From: DATFVA01 sp963774455
Lineage (GTDB): Bacteria; Bacteroidota; Ignavibacteria; Ignavibacteriales; Ignavibacteriaceae
Direction: 5' to 3'
NCBI GenBank assembly: GCA_963774455.1
Contig: CAVZFD010000005.1
Span: forward strand, 1,550,001 to 1,614,000
Length of the DNA stretch: 64,000 nt
Part shown: positions 7,495 through 16,879 of the stretch, piece after piece
How positions within the stretch are numbered: position 1 is the first letter of the stretch
How the letters are laid out: every line of letters starts with the position of its first letter
Program-made: the position numbers and the translations under genes
Notes under the pieces: generated by a model
Database searches by the model: none
The model's input: the letters and a program-made list of their open reading frames with translations, nothing else
What the model was told of the DNA's origin: nothing

Positions 7495-7950
7495 TTAGAA
7501 AGAACTGAATGAATGGACTTCCTTTGAAATCCTGTCATAATCCGGAAAATAAAATCTTTTCCCCTGTATGCTCATAACATATGAGACATACTCTAAATCA
7601 GTTGATAATTCCATCTCAACAGATTCTTCAATGAAAATTTTATCCAGTGAGATTATTTCAAGCACCTTATCGACATAAAATGAAACCTTCTGCCCATAAA
7701 TCTCGAGGAAAAGAACCCGGCAGGAATCCAGTTCTTTAGCCGGTTCTAAGGTATAATATCCTGCAAAGTCTACCGTCATATATTTCCGTTCAGAAAATTC
7801 ATGTGTGAGCCTGTTACCCAGTCTGTCTGTTTTTACTTCATATGGTTTCATAATGGCTGAGATGAGTCTGAGGTCAGTGCAGAATTCCATATCCCCTATT
7901 TGAAAAATCAGGAGACCGGAGATATTTTCTATAGACGGAGAAGGAGACAT
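7495..7950 (-). CDS. CheW-like domain protein (orphan)
   Basis: 151 residues with no signal peptide. The pattern GLLIFQIGDMEFCTDLRLI (about 12-30), then SCRVLFLEIYGQKVSFYVDKVLEIISLDKI (about 76-105) and a closing SYVMSIQGKRFYFPDYDRI, matches the two beta-barrel halves of CheW, the scaffold that links chemoreceptors to CheA. No cheA, receptor or other chemotaxis gene is nearby. The gene stands alone between the curli locus and a two-component system on the same strand. It might be a stand-alone scaffold for a distant chemosensory cluster. The family call is by pattern; the start codon is not strongly supported by a ribosome-binding site. Confidence 0.65.
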   Translation of the reverse strand: MSPSPSIENISGLLIFQIGDMEFCTDLRLISAIMKPYEVKTDRLGNRLTHEFSERKYMTVDFAGYYTLEPAKELDSCRVLFLEIYGQKVSFYVDKVLEIISLDKIFIEESVEMELSTDLEYVSYVMSIQGKRFYFPDYDRISKEVHSFSSF

Positions 7951-8130
7951 ATTTAGACGAACCAGGTCCTGATATAATTAATTGTGAATTTTCCCTCGCA
8001 ATATTTTTACAATTTATATACCAAAAGGAAATAATCGTTTTTTGGCGATAGATCAAAAGAAATGAAAAATGTGGAGGTTAAGATATATTACCCCGGGTAA
8101 AGGAATTTACTCGCAACTATAAACGAAAGG

Positions 8131-9477
8131 TCAATTTTTCGATATGTCATAGTCCCTGATCTTACTGTTCAGGGTAGGCTTTGATATTCCCAGGATGGTG
8201 TAAGCCTTCTTTTTATTCCAGCTTACCGAGTTCAGGACATTAATTATATGTTCTTTTTCGACCTCTGCAAGGGAGAGATTACGGCGTTCGCAGACGACAT
8301 CTTTGCCGGGACTATCCTGCAGCAGTATGTTTTCTTTTTCCAGCACATCTCCTTTTGCGAGTACGACAGCCTGCAGGAGAATGTTTTCCAGTTCCCTCAC
8401 ATTTCCTATCCAGGGATAATTCTGGAGCATCTCCATAACCTCGAAAGGTATCTTACGGACTTTTTTATGAAGTTCATTATTTATTTTTTTCAGAAAGTGC
8501 ACCACAAGCTCGGGTATATCCTCTTTCCGCTCACGGAGAGGCGGAATATTAATTGATAAAACTTTCAACCTGTAATACAGATCCTCCCTGAACTTCCCCC
8601 GACTCACTAATTCTTCAAGATTCCTGTTAGTTGCGGTTACAATCCTGGCTCTCATAGGAAGAGTATTTTCGCCGCCGACTTTTTCAACTTCTCTTTCCTG
8701 TATTACCCTGAGGAGCTTAATCTGCAGATCGGCCGAGATCTCAGATATTTCATCCAGAAATATTGTTCCTTCACCTGCCAGTTCGAATTTCCCTTTTTTA
8801 TCTTTTATAGCACCTGTGAAGGATCCTCTGACATGACCGAACAATTCGCTTTCGAGCAAAGTTTCGGATAAAGCAGTACAGTTAACAGGAATGAATGGCT
8901 GGTCTTTGGTAATTCCCGAATAGTGTATCACCCGGGAAATCAATTCCTTACCTGTTCCGCTTTCACCCTGCACAAGCACCGTTACCCTGTTCATTGAAAC
9001 CTGTCCCACCAGTTTAAAGATCTCCTTCATCTGGCGTGATTTACCTATCGATTTATTTTTTATATCATATTTCTCAAAGTCCTCTTCGATCGCAACGGTT
9101 AATCTTTCGCTTAGACTTTTACTTTCCAGTGAACGTCTGATAAGAGCTTTGAACCTGGGAGTGTCTATGGGCTTTTCAATATAATCGTAAGCTCCAAGCT
9201 GCATAGCTTTGATGGTAGAATCTATGTCTTCATAGGCTGTCATTATGATACAGGGGATGTTGTCATCTATATCTCTTATCCTCGCAAGAACTTCAAGTCC
9301 ATCCAGGTCAGGCATCTTCAGATCTGTAATTACGAGATCAGGATGTTCCTTATGGACGTATTGAATACCTTCCATACCGTTTGAGGCTGTAGCAACATCA
9401 TAATCCATTGTTGAAAGGAAAATCTTTAAAGATTCCAGAATTGAGTTTTCGTCGTCTATCAAAAGTATTTTTTCCAT
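8131..9477 (-). CDS. NtrC-family sigma-54-dependent response regulator
   Basis: 448 residues: receiver domain (1-120) with phosphoacceptor Asp52 in ITDLKMPD and acidic pair D8/D9; AAA+ sigma-54 interaction domain (about 145-375) with Walker A GESGTGKE, Walker B GTIFLDEI and arginine-finger region REDLYYRL; and a C-terminal Fis-type helix-turn-helix (KKAYTILGISKPTLNSKI). The GAFTGA loop that contacts sigma-54 reads GSFTGA here. It is 3 nt downstream of the PAS-kinase gene and clearly its partner. It would activate sigma-54 promoters in response to that kinase; targets are unknown. Confidence 0.93.
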   Translation of the reverse strand: MEKILLIDDENSILESLKIFLSTMDYDVATASNGMEGIQYVHKEHPDLVITDLKMPDLDGLEVLARIRDIDDNIPCIIMTAYEDIDSTIKAMQLGAYDYIEKPIDTPRFKALIRRSLESKSLSERLTVAIEEDFEKYDIKNKSIGKSRQMKEIFKLVGQVSMNRVTVLVQGESGTGKELISRVIHYSGITKDQPFIPVNCTALSETLLESELFGHVRGSFTGAIKDKKGKFELAGEGTIFLDEISEISADLQIKLLRVIQEREVEKVGGENTLPMRARIVTATNRNLEELVSRGKFREDLYYRLKVLSINIPPLRERKEDIPELVVHFLKKINNELHKKVRKIPFEVMEMLQNYPWIGNVRELENILLQAVVLAKGDVLEKENILLQDSPGKDVVCERRNLSLAEVEKEHIINVLNSVSWNKKKAYTILGISKPTLNSKIRDYDISKN

Positions 9478-9480
9478 ATA

Positions 9481-11334
9481 TCAGGCCAGGGGCAAAGAAA
9501 CCTGGAAAATTGTATTCCCGGGTTCTGAAAAAATTAATGAGATGGTACCATTGTGTCTTTCAATGATCTGCTGGACTATTGATAAACCCAGACCGGTACC
9601 GGTTTGTTTAGATGAATAGAAAGGTTCAAAAATCCTTTTAGAGGATTTTATTCCACAGCCTGTATCGCGGATAAAGATCCGGTGCATATTCTTTTTTACA
9701 TCAAGAACAGAAAGGAATTCAATTTCACCGTCTGTTGCAATTGCATCTATGCTGTTTTCAATTAGCTGATGCAGCAAAGTTTTAAGTTCGCCGGGATCTC
9801 CTTTCACAGGTTCAGAGTTTACCTGGTTGATAATTTTTATTTTCTTCGTCTCGAGAACTGGGTCGAGGAGTGAAATTACCTGTCGTAGAATTTCGTCCAG
9901 TGACACGTTCTGAAGAAGCGTTTCACGCTGCTTTGAAAACTGGAGAACGTCCTTTAAAAGACTTTCCAGGCGTTTTATTTCTTTATTAATAATGCCAAAG
10001 GACTGTGAAGTTTTCTCTTCATCCTTCAACTGTTCCATCATTACTTCAATATTCAATTTAATCGCAGTGAGAGGCGATTTAATCTCATGGGACAAATAAC
10101 TTGTCATCCGTCCGAGCGAAGCAAGGGTCTCAGAGCGTTTTAACTTTTCCTCGGCTTCTTTCCTGGCGGTAATATCTTCTTTAACGCCTACGAAATGAGT
10201 TATTTCCCCTTCTGAATTTTTAATAGGTGAAATAATGGCATGCTCGTGGAAAAAAGTACCATCCTTCCTTTTATTTGTAAAATCACCCGACCATTCCTCA
10301 CCTGATAGTAGAGTCGACCATAATTCAGCATATTCTTCAGGTGATTTACTGCCTGATTTAAGTACCCGTGGAGTCTTCCCTATCATTTCTTCGGGTGTAT
10401 AACCGGTAACTTCAACGAACTTTGGATTTACATACTCTATATTGCCCTGTTTATCTGTTATAATTATCGCAGCAGGATTTTGCTCCACTGCTTTGGAAAG
10501 TTTCCTGAGGTTTTCTTCGTACTTAAGCTGCTCTGTAATATCCCGTGCTACTCCAATATTGCCGATAGGTTCGCCGTTATCGTCTCTAACGACTGAAGTT
10601 TCAAGCTTTATATGAAACTCCTCTCCGTTTTTCGTAACATTTAGCAGTTCGCCCTTCCACCCGGCACCGCCCCGGATAATAATACCGGGATTCCTTGTAT
10701 CGGGATTTAAAATAGCAGGGGTTTTTCCCAGTACCTCTTTTTCGGTATAGCCGTACCTGTCAAGAAAGGCCTGGTTTACAAAAATAAATTTATCCTGTTT
10801 ATCTGTTATACTGACCATTTCGGAGATGCTATTAATGGAATGTCCAAGCAGCCTTAATTGCTCATACTGTTTTTCTTCAACAGATAAATCTTTAACCATA
10901 AGAATGGAATAAATCAGTTTCCCTTCTTTATTTCTAACTGCGGCTGAATGAATCTGAACCGGGACTATTTCCCCCGTAGATCTCATATATCTTTTTTTAA
11001 TTTCGTAACTGTCTGTTTCTCCATTCTGCACTTTGTTCATTAATTGAAATGTAGAGCCGAGATCCTTAGAGCAGGTTATCTGTCTCAGATCCTTTCCGGT
11101 AATTTCAAGCAGCGTATATTTTAAAATTTCGCAGAGTTTCTGATTTGCATCAATTATCTTCCAGAAGGGATCAATAACAGCGATACCAAGAGGAGCATTT
11201 TCAAAAACCAGTTTGAATTTTTCTTCATATTCGAAAGGAAATGCAGATGAAGTATTTACAGAGTAGTCGTTATTATTGTAGGAACCGCTGCGTTCAAATG
11301 AGCTGTAAGTAATATTGCGAACCTTTCCATCCAT
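9481..11334 (-). CDS. Cytoplasmic PAS-PAS-PAS histidine kinase
   Basis: 617 residues with no membrane segment. Three PAS domains lie at about 38-150 (LVFENAPLGIAVIDPFWKII), 160-275 (SISEMVSITDKQDKFIFVNQ) and 280-395 (PAAIIITDKQGNIEYVNPKF). HisKA (about 405-470) has the phosphoacceptor His in SYLSHEIKSPLTAIKL, and HATPase_c (about 500-615) has GELKTLLHQLIENSIDAI, DTGCGI and GTGLGLSIV. Three sensory domains and no transmembrane helix suggest an internal redox, ligand or light-type signal. It is paired with the downstream NtrC-type regulator, 3 nt away. Confidence 0.93.
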   Translation of the reverse strand: MDGKVRNITYSSFERSGSYNNNDYSVNTSSAFPFEYEEKFKLVFENAPLGIAVIDPFWKIIDANQKLCEILKYTLLEITGKDLRQITCSKDLGSTFQLMNKVQNGETDSYEIKKRYMRSTGEIVPVQIHSAAVRNKEGKLIYSILMVKDLSVEEKQYEQLRLLGHSINSISEMVSITDKQDKFIFVNQAFLDRYGYTEKEVLGKTPAILNPDTRNPGIIIRGGAGWKGELLNVTKNGEEFHIKLETSVVRDDNGEPIGNIGVARDITEQLKYEENLRKLSKAVEQNPAAIIITDKQGNIEYVNPKFVEVTGYTPEEMIGKTPRVLKSGSKSPEEYAELWSTLLSGEEWSGDFTNKRKDGTFFHEHAIISPIKNSEGEITHFVGVKEDITARKEAEEKLKRSETLASLGRMTSYLSHEIKSPLTAIKLNIEVMMEQLKDEEKTSQSFGIINKEIKRLESLLKDVLQFSKQRETLLQNVSLDEILRQVISLLDPVLETKKIKIINQVNSEPVKGDPGELKTLLHQLIENSIDAIATDGEIEFLSVLDVKKNMHRIFIRDTGCGIKSSKRIFEPFYSSKQTGTGLGLSIVQQIIERHNGTISLIFSEPGNTIFQVSLPLA

Positions 11335-11770
11335 CAGGTTACCCCTTTACTTGATTATTTCAGAATTTTGATAATTCCCACTTTTCCCATTATCCAGTGT
11401 GCCTAATATTTAAATTCACTGTAATTAAATATGAACATAATCATTTTCACCAATAAATTCTATAAAAACCCGTGCCATGGGGTTAAAATTTTTTACTCTA
11501 AGATTAATAGCTGTAATGATACGAAATCTAATATTTCCAGAAATGAAGAGCAGAGTAATGCATTTTTGTTGTCTCGCAATGATACTTTTGATGTCCTTTA
11601 ATCTCAATATGTTTACACTTATTAGGCGTAAATGGCTAGATATGAAAGATGAAAATATTCTGGAACCTAATTTTATTAAAAAATACTTCCTTTTTTGTTG
11701 AGAATATTCTTAACTTCATTTCGCAAATCGAGCATTAAAATAATTTACAATTTTGATTCACAGGAGAACC
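11335..11770. other. Divergent intergenic region without a supported gene
   Basis: About 430 AT-rich nucleotides between the divergently transcribed kinase (minus) and the propeller lipoprotein (plus). It should hold both promoters. A 74-codon plus-strand frame at 11477-11701 has hydrophobic stretches but no ribosome-binding site and no recognisable motif, so it is not called. No sigma-54 TGGC-N9-TGC element is evident. Confidence 0.4.
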
Positions 11771-13261
11771 ATGAGATATTTTTATACTCTTCTGTCCGGA
11801 TTACTTATTTTGTCATTATTTGCAGTCGGCTGCAAGGATAAAGTAACCGAACAGCCGCCATCGGTTGACGAGAACAATAATGGATTTGCAACCTATAAGG
11901 TGGCGGCAATTTTTGCTGATAACTGCGCAGTTGACGGCTGCCATAAAGGACCGGGTGCTCAACACGGTCTGTCACTTTCATCCTATTCTGAATTGATGAA
12001 AGGTTCCATAGGAAGACCTTTCAACGATTCAACGCATACACATAAGGCGGGGTTCACAGCTGCTGTGGATGTTTACGGTGGTGAAGCTGTTATACCTTAC
12101 CACCCGGAGCAGAGCCTTCTTTATCACCTGATAACAGGAAATATAAGTGATTCATCAATGAGGATGCCGTATCAAAAACCACCCCTGAGCCAGGCGGATA
12201 TCCAAACTATCAGGGAATGGATAACTGACGGCGCAAAGGATGTAAACGGTAATGTGCCTTTCGCCGGCAGCAGCAATAAAGTTTATTCGTGCAACCAGGG
12301 AAGCGACCAGGTTTATATCATCGATACCGATGCTAAACTTGTGTCAGGTATACTTGACGCAGATTTTAATCCGACTGTCATTGAAGCGCCGCATGGTGTT
12401 CTGATATCTAACGGGTATTATTACTTTACCGAGGTAGCGGGACAAAAATTCATCAAGGTGGATGCTTCGACGAACAGTATTATGGGAACTGTTGAAGGAA
12501 TCGAGAAAGCTGGTATGATACAGATTACTGCGGATGGAAGTAAAGCGTTCGTCTCACGCTCATCAACAAGTGCTCCTGTCTACAACATAATATACTCAGT
12601 CAATACAGCCACTATGCAGATTGAGAATGAGATAAATCTCCCTGTTACCGGCGTACCGCACGCTCTTGCTTTACGCCACGATGAACGTTTCCTTTATGTT
12701 GCCAACATGAGCAAAGACAGGATTTCTATTGTGGATGCTGTTACTGACGAATTTGTTGAGGACATAGTATTACAGCATACTTTTCCTACACCCTACTATG
12801 AACCAATGCATATGTATATTTCTCCCGACGACAGATACTTGTATGTAAACTGCAGAACCTCCAGTTCAATACTTATTATTGACACGCAATCTAAATTGAT
12901 AGTTAAGGAATTCCCCGTACCGGATCATCCTATGCAGGGAGTTGTCTCAGCAGATGGCAACAAATATTATGCGGTTTCACATCACGAACCATATCTTTCT
13001 GAAATTACAAAGACTGGTACCGACTGGACTATACAGGAATACCAGATCGATGCATTTCAGCATGCATACGGTGCTGACTTAACTCCCGACGGCAGGTATC
13101 TCTACGTCGGATGCTCTAATGATGAGAACGAATTTAAGCCGTACTTTCAGATTCCCGGAAAAGACCGGCCTTCTATAATGTGTGTTTATGATGTACAGAA
13201 TCATGAACTTGTAAAAGTTATGGACATTGGCAGTTATGCGACGGGTGTTGCAGCAAGATAA
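11771..13261 (+). CDS. Lipoprotein with cytochrome-c-like CX4CH motif and YVTN-type beta-propeller
   Basis: 496 residues from the ATG at 11771, chosen over an upstream in-frame TTG at 11753 because AGGAG lies 5 nt before it and the signal peptide then starts normally (MRYFYTLLSGLLILSLFAVGC, lipidated Cys21). Residues about 45-160 contain FADNCAVDGCHKGPG, a C-x4-C-H arrangement typical of c-type-cytochrome-like domains in Bacteroidota outer-surface proteins, and IREWITDGAKD before the propeller. Residues about 175-496 are repeating strands of the YVTN/cytochrome-D1 type (LPVTGVPHALALRHDERFLYVANMSKD, EPMHMYISPDDRYLYVN, YGADLTPDGRYLYVG). It is probably periplasmic or surface-bound; electron transfer is possible but not shown. 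Standard CxxCH is absent. Confidence 0.8.
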   Translation: MRYFYTLLSGLLILSLFAVGCKDKVTEQPPSVDENNNGFATYKVAAIFADNCAVDGCHKGPGAQHGLSLSSYSELMKGSIGRPFNDSTHTHKAGFTAAVDVYGGEAVIPYHPEQSLLYHLITGNISDSSMRMPYQKPPLSQADIQTIREWITDGAKDVNGNVPFAGSSNKVYSCNQGSDQVYIIDTDAKLVSGILDADFNPTVIEAPHGVLISNGYYYFTEVAGQKFIKVDASTNSIMGTVEGIEKAGMIQITADGSKAFVSRSSTSAPVYNIIYSVNTATMQIENEINLPVTGVPHALALRHDERFLYVANMSKDRISIVDAVTDEFVEDIVLQHTFPTPYYEPMHMYISPDDRYLYVNCRTSSSILIIDTQSKLIVKEFPVPDHPMQGVVSADGNKYYAVSHHEPYLSEITKTGTDWTIQEYQIDAFQHAYGADLTPDGRYLYVGCSNDENEFKPYFQIPGKDRPSIMCVYDVQNHELVKVMDIGSYATGVAAR

Positions 13262-13387
13262 AGACAGCTATGGTGCCGGGACTCGGATTTCAGGATCAGG
13301 TCCGGGGAAGATTATATTTTTCGAATAAATGTAAAAAACTATATTTTACACTTAATAATTTCTAATGTTTACTTCTGAGGAAATTCC

Positions 13388-13864
13388 ATGAAGAAAGTAA
13401 TCTACCCCGGGACTTTTGATCCAGTAACCTTCGGACATATCGATATAATAAAAAGAGCAATAGAACTGTTCGATGCAGTAGTGGTTACAGTTGCTGTTAA
13501 TACAGGTAAAACCCCCCTTTTCTCTCTGGATGAAAGGGTATATATGCTGAAAGAAAGTTTAAAAGAATATGATAACATTATTGTCGATTCGTTCGACGGA
13601 CTGGTGGTGGATCATGCCCACCAGGTTGGAGCAATAGGAATCATCAGGGGTTTGCGTGCTGTAAGCGATTTTGAATATGAATTTCAAATGGCGTTGATGA
13701 ACAGAAAACTCGCAAAAGATATCGCAACTATTTTTCTGATGCCCGGCGAAAAATATACTTACCTTAATTCATCTATTGTACGCGATCTTGCAGCACTGCA
13801 TAGCGACATAAGCGAGTTTGTACCAACTGTGGTTGCAGCAAAATTCAAAGAAAAAATAAAATAA
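13388..13864 (+). CDS. coaD: Pantetheine-phosphate adenylyltransferase
   Basis: 158 residues, the normal CoaD length. CoaD transfers AMP from ATP to 4'-phosphopantetheine, the penultimate step of coenzyme A synthesis. The nucleotidyltransferase motif YPGTFDPVTFGHIDII (with the T/HxGH signature) is at the N-terminus; IIRGLRAVSDFEYEFQMALMNR in the middle and YTYLNSSIVRDLA near the C-terminus are the substrate-binding and regulatory segments. The ATG is preceded by GAGGAA. The start of the glycosyltransferase follows 12 nt later, so the two are probably co-transcribed. Confidence 0.96.
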   Translation: MKKVIYPGTFDPVTFGHIDIIKRAIELFDAVVVTVAVNTGKTPLFSLDERVYMLKESLKEYDNIIVDSFDGLVVDHAHQVGAIGIIRGLRAVSDFEYEFQMALMNRKLAKDIATIFLMPGEKYTYLNSSIVRDLAALHSDISEFVPTVVAAKFKEKIK

Positions 13865-13876
13865 ATTTTATATCAT

Positions 13877-14797
13877 TTGCAGTTTTCAGTAATAATACCG
13901 ACGTATAACAGGGGCTGGCTGATAAAAGAATCTGTAGATTCCGTTCTCAGCCAGGACTTCAAAGATTTCGAACTAATTGTAGTAGATGACGGATCTACCG
14001 ACGATTCAGTGGAAGTTCTGCGGTCTTACGGCAGCCGGATTAAGCTGATAACCCAGGATAATTCCGGCGGGCCAACAGCCAGAAACCTCGGAGCCCGGCA
14101 TGCCTCAGGCAAATATCTCCTCTTTCTGGATGACGATGACCTATTCTTTCCTTACACCCTTGAGATATATAATAAGGTTATCCTCCAAAATGATTCCCCT
14201 CCTTTCCTGATGGGGCAGCCTGTTTTCTTTACTCCTCCGGCTCAGTGTGAATACGGGAAACAGCCTGAAGAAATAACTTTTAGCGCGTACAGAGACTTTT
14301 ATTCTAAAGACAGAGCCACGTTCACTACCTGCAGTATGATAGTGGTAAGGAAAGATATTTTTACTGAGATTGGTGGCTTCCTGGAATTACACGAAAAAGG
14401 AATAAAGCATTTTCATGATGATTTCGGCTTCCTATTGAAAATCGGAGCTTATTCTCCTTCTGTCGTAGTCTTTTCCCCCCCACTTTTCGGGTACCGTGTT
14501 CATTCTACTAATAGTGTTAGAAATATCGGGAGAGTTCTGAGAAGTATCACTTATCTTGCAGAACAGGAAAAGAAGGGTACTTTTGAACGATACAAGGGGA
14601 GGAAGCAGGGACGGTATCTCATTATAGGCAGCACCGCATTATTCTGGATAACAAAATCAATAAAGAATAAATCATATAAAAGTATATCCCCTCTCCTCCT
14701 GAAATCCTTCTTTATGATAACTGCCGCAGTATATCAAAAGGTCATCCTAAAATCCAAAGGGAAAAAACCTTATCAGAGAATAAAAATCAATTCTTAA
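13877..14797 (+). CDS. Family 2 glycosyltransferase
   Basis: 306 residues from a TTG start. The GT-A fold signature of family 2 is clear: FSVIIPTYNRGWLIKESVDSVLSQ at the N-terminus, ELIVVDDGSTDDSVEVL with the nucleotide-binding DD, and LLFLDDDDLFFPYTLEI carrying the metal-binding DxD. The C-terminal 80 residues are basic and hydrophobic (GRYLIIGSTALFWITKSIKN) and may lie on the membrane. The sugar is unknown. It ends 11 nt inside the convergent HAD gene. Together with the HAD and ATP-grasp genes it looks like a small surface-glycan module; that grouping is inferred from proximity. Confidence 0.88.
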   Translation: MQFSVIIPTYNRGWLIKESVDSVLSQDFKDFELIVVDDGSTDDSVEVLRSYGSRIKLITQDNSGGPTARNLGARHASGKYLLFLDDDDLFFPYTLEIYNKVILQNDSPPFLMGQPVFFTPPAQCEYGKQPEEITFSAYRDFYSKDRATFTTCSMIVVRKDIFTEIGGFLELHEKGIKHFHDDFGFLLKIGAYSPSVVVFSPPLFGYRVHSTNSVRNIGRVLRSITYLAEQEKKGTFERYKGRKQGRYLIIGSTALFWITKSIKNKSYKSISPLLLKSFFMITAAVYQKVILKSKGKKPYQRIKINS

Positions 14798-15479
14798 ATG
14801 GTACGATGCGGAATGAATTTTCTGAGGCATCTGCAGAAATTCCTGACATCGTTCGTAATAAGTGTATGATCTTTCGCGGAATAGATTTCTTTTTATGTTT
14901 AACCAGGTAGCTTTTACTGCAGGCATTCATTAATGCAAAATCACCTTCGCTGTCGCCATAGCATATAGTCTGCCCGCCCGGAATTAAATGAGCGGCTCTC
15001 AATAATTTATTATCCGCGACGCAAACATCTCCCGATATTTTCCCCGAATAGACTTTATCTTTTTTTTCTGCTTCTGTAGCAAATATTCCATCAACAGGCA
15101 CAAAATCTTTTAAAGGTTCCAGCAGAAACCCGAAGTTAGATGAAACTATGTATATTTTTTCTCCCTTTTTATTGTGGTCTTTCAGTATTTCTATTATTTG
15201 CGGATTAAAGAACCGGCGGGATGAAATTGAAGCAAAAAAGGCTGATGAAATTACATAAACCTCCTCATCATTCAAACCTTTTACCATATAAGCGCAGAGC
15301 ATCTCCTTAAACTTATACTCTGAAATTATTTTCAGTCTGAAGGCAATGTAGGATGCAGCAGCAAAGGGAAATTTAACTTTGTTCTTTCTCCATCTGAGAA
15401 AAAAATAAGCAGCGGGAAGAATTGTATCTTCAAGAGTGAGAGTTTTGTCGAAATCAAAGAAAATAACTTTACCCGGCAA
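14787..15479 (-). CDS. HAD-IB family phosphatase
   Basis: 230 residues. HAD motif I is FFDFDKTLTLEDT (nucleophile Asp and acid/base Asp), motif II is the Ser in IYIVSSNFGF, and motif IV is CYGDSEGDFALMNA. The helical cap lies between motifs I and II, as in SerB-like and PSP-like HAD-IB hydrolases. The substrate is not predictable; phosphoserine phosphatase-like or lipid/sugar phosphatase roles are both possible. It starts with a TTG that overlaps the 3' end of the ATP-grasp gene by 11 nt, implying translational coupling, and converges on the glycosyltransferase. Confidence 0.85.
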   Translation of the reverse strand: MPGKVIFFDFDKTLTLEDTILPAAYFFLRWRKNKVKFPFAAASYIAFRLKIISEYKFKEMLCAYMVKGLNDEEVYVISSAFFASISSRRFFNPQIIEILKDHNKKGEKIYIVSSNFGFLLEPLKDFVPVDGIFATEAEKKDKVYSGKISGDVCVADNKLLRAAHLIPGGQTICYGDSEGDFALMNACSKSYLVKHKKKSIPRKIIHLLRTMSGISADASENSFRIVPFKN

Positions 15480-16629
15480 TATATTGTCTCAGGTTTCTTT
15501 TAATATACAGAGGGATGCTTACAAGAAAGGGAACTACATCGTCTTTATAATAATCATCAAATCCGTCTACCTTTTCAAGGTAGGATTTAAATAAAGATAT
15601 TTTTCTCGTGGTTAAAATCAGTTTGAAAAGAGCTATACTATCTCCTAATAACCATTTGAATTTGAAATCCATTTTGTAATCAAGAACGGGCGAAAAATCT
15701 TCACCCTTTGCCATTCTGTATAGCAGGTAGGGAAAATCAACCCCTGAATTTATTGCCAGTCCCAGTGAGCCCCAAAACCTTGGATTAACTTCCAGAAAAT
15801 GTCCGGCGCCTGCTGCTTCATCGTATTTAAATTCAATCATAGCAACACCTGTAAACCCGACTGACCGCAGCAGACTTTCAGCATAGGATTCCAGTAATTC
15901 ATTTTTTGTGCTGACCCTGATGGTACTGGGACCTCCACCGAACTGCAATTCTCTCAGCCTTTTATGCGTAAACCTGGCCTTTAATTCACCCCCCTGCATA
16001 AGGATAGAAACACCATACCCGTCCCCCTTAACATACTGCTGAAGAATGAAGTCATTATATTTAAAACCATTCCGATAAAGATATTCACCAAGATGACCCC
16101 CAAGATCCTTGCGGGTTAAATATCTCGTTCCCTTTGAAGAGGATGAAAGTATTTTTTTGATAACCACAGGTTCTCCAAACTGCCTTGCAAAGTATCGTAT
16201 ATCATCTTCATTAGCCGGAACCATCGTTTCAGGAACAGGTATGCCCAGTGATTTAGCCAGTCTGTGAGATTCTTTTTTACTATGCAGATTCATTAGTGTT
16301 TCATACGAGGAGATCGGAATCTTTAGATGATCGGTGTTGAACCTGTTAATGTTTTTAGCGACTGAAAATATTTCTTCTCCTGTCGGTATGTAAATTTCGC
16401 AGTTAACGGTATGGTGAACTATAAACTCAATGAACTTTTCTTCTTCATCCAGATATGAGGGATGTACAAAGTTGTAATGTTCCAACCTGGAAAATCTTCC
16501 GATGCCCGAATTTTTGTCGACACCGAATCCCACATTTATCCCCTTATTTGCAAGGCTTCTCAGAATATTATACGATATTCTATCCCATCCATTCGTAAGT
16601 AATACTTCACAGTGTTCAATTTTTTTCAT
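15469..16629 (-). CDS. ATP-grasp enzyme (carbamoyl-phosphate-synthase-like ligase)
   Basis: 386 residues. An N-terminal pre-ATP-grasp region (VLLTNGWDRISYNILRSLANKG) is followed by the ATP-grasp fold: KESHRLAKSLGIPVPET, GEPVVIKKILSSSSKGTRYL (ATP-binding Lys and Gly-rich loop), FILQQYVKGDGYGVSIL, and the Mg-binding HFLEVNPRFWGSL (Glu/Asn pair). This family forms amide or acyl-phosphate bonds, often when modifying surface polysaccharides or peptides. The last 60 residues are basic and hydrophobic. It is coupled by an 11-nt overlap to the HAD phosphatase. The exact substrate is unknown. Confidence 0.85.
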   Translation of the reverse strand: MKKIEHCEVLLTNGWDRISYNILRSLANKGINVGFGVDKNSGIGRFSRLEHYNFVHPSYLDEEEKFIEFIVHHTVNCEIYIPTGEEIFSVAKNINRFNTDHLKIPISSYETLMNLHSKKESHRLAKSLGIPVPETMVPANEDDIRYFARQFGEPVVIKKILSSSSKGTRYLTRKDLGGHLGEYLYRNGFKYNDFILQQYVKGDGYGVSILMQGGELKARFTHKRLRELQFGGGPSTIRVSTKNELLESYAESLLRSVGFTGVAMIEFKYDEAAGAGHFLEVNPRFWGSLGLAINSGVDFPYLLYRMAKGEDFSPVLDYKMDFKFKWLLGDSIALFKLILTTRKISLFKSYLEKVDGFDDYYKDDVVPFLVSIPLYIKRNLRQYIAG

Positions 16630-16879
16630 TAATATGAGAAGTGCAGAAAATTAATAGCTAAATATTTTTTTTAATAGTGAGATTTGAGCTGAGAAATTTT
16701 GAGTTTCACTAATCAAGATTAAATGTAATCTGTTTATAAATTAATAGTTTTATATAAAATAATTTAATGAAATTTATTATTCAACTGGAAATAAGAAGTC
16801 AGAAAATTCTGTTGGGTGCTGTCGATCATTCTTTTACTTCTATCACGAATTTATAGCTTGATTTTTTAAATCTTTCCGG

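Noticed and set aside
11477..11701. 74-codon plus-strand frame before the propeller lipoprotein
   Set aside because: No ribosome-binding site, no family resemblance; hydrophobicity comes from AT-rich sequence.
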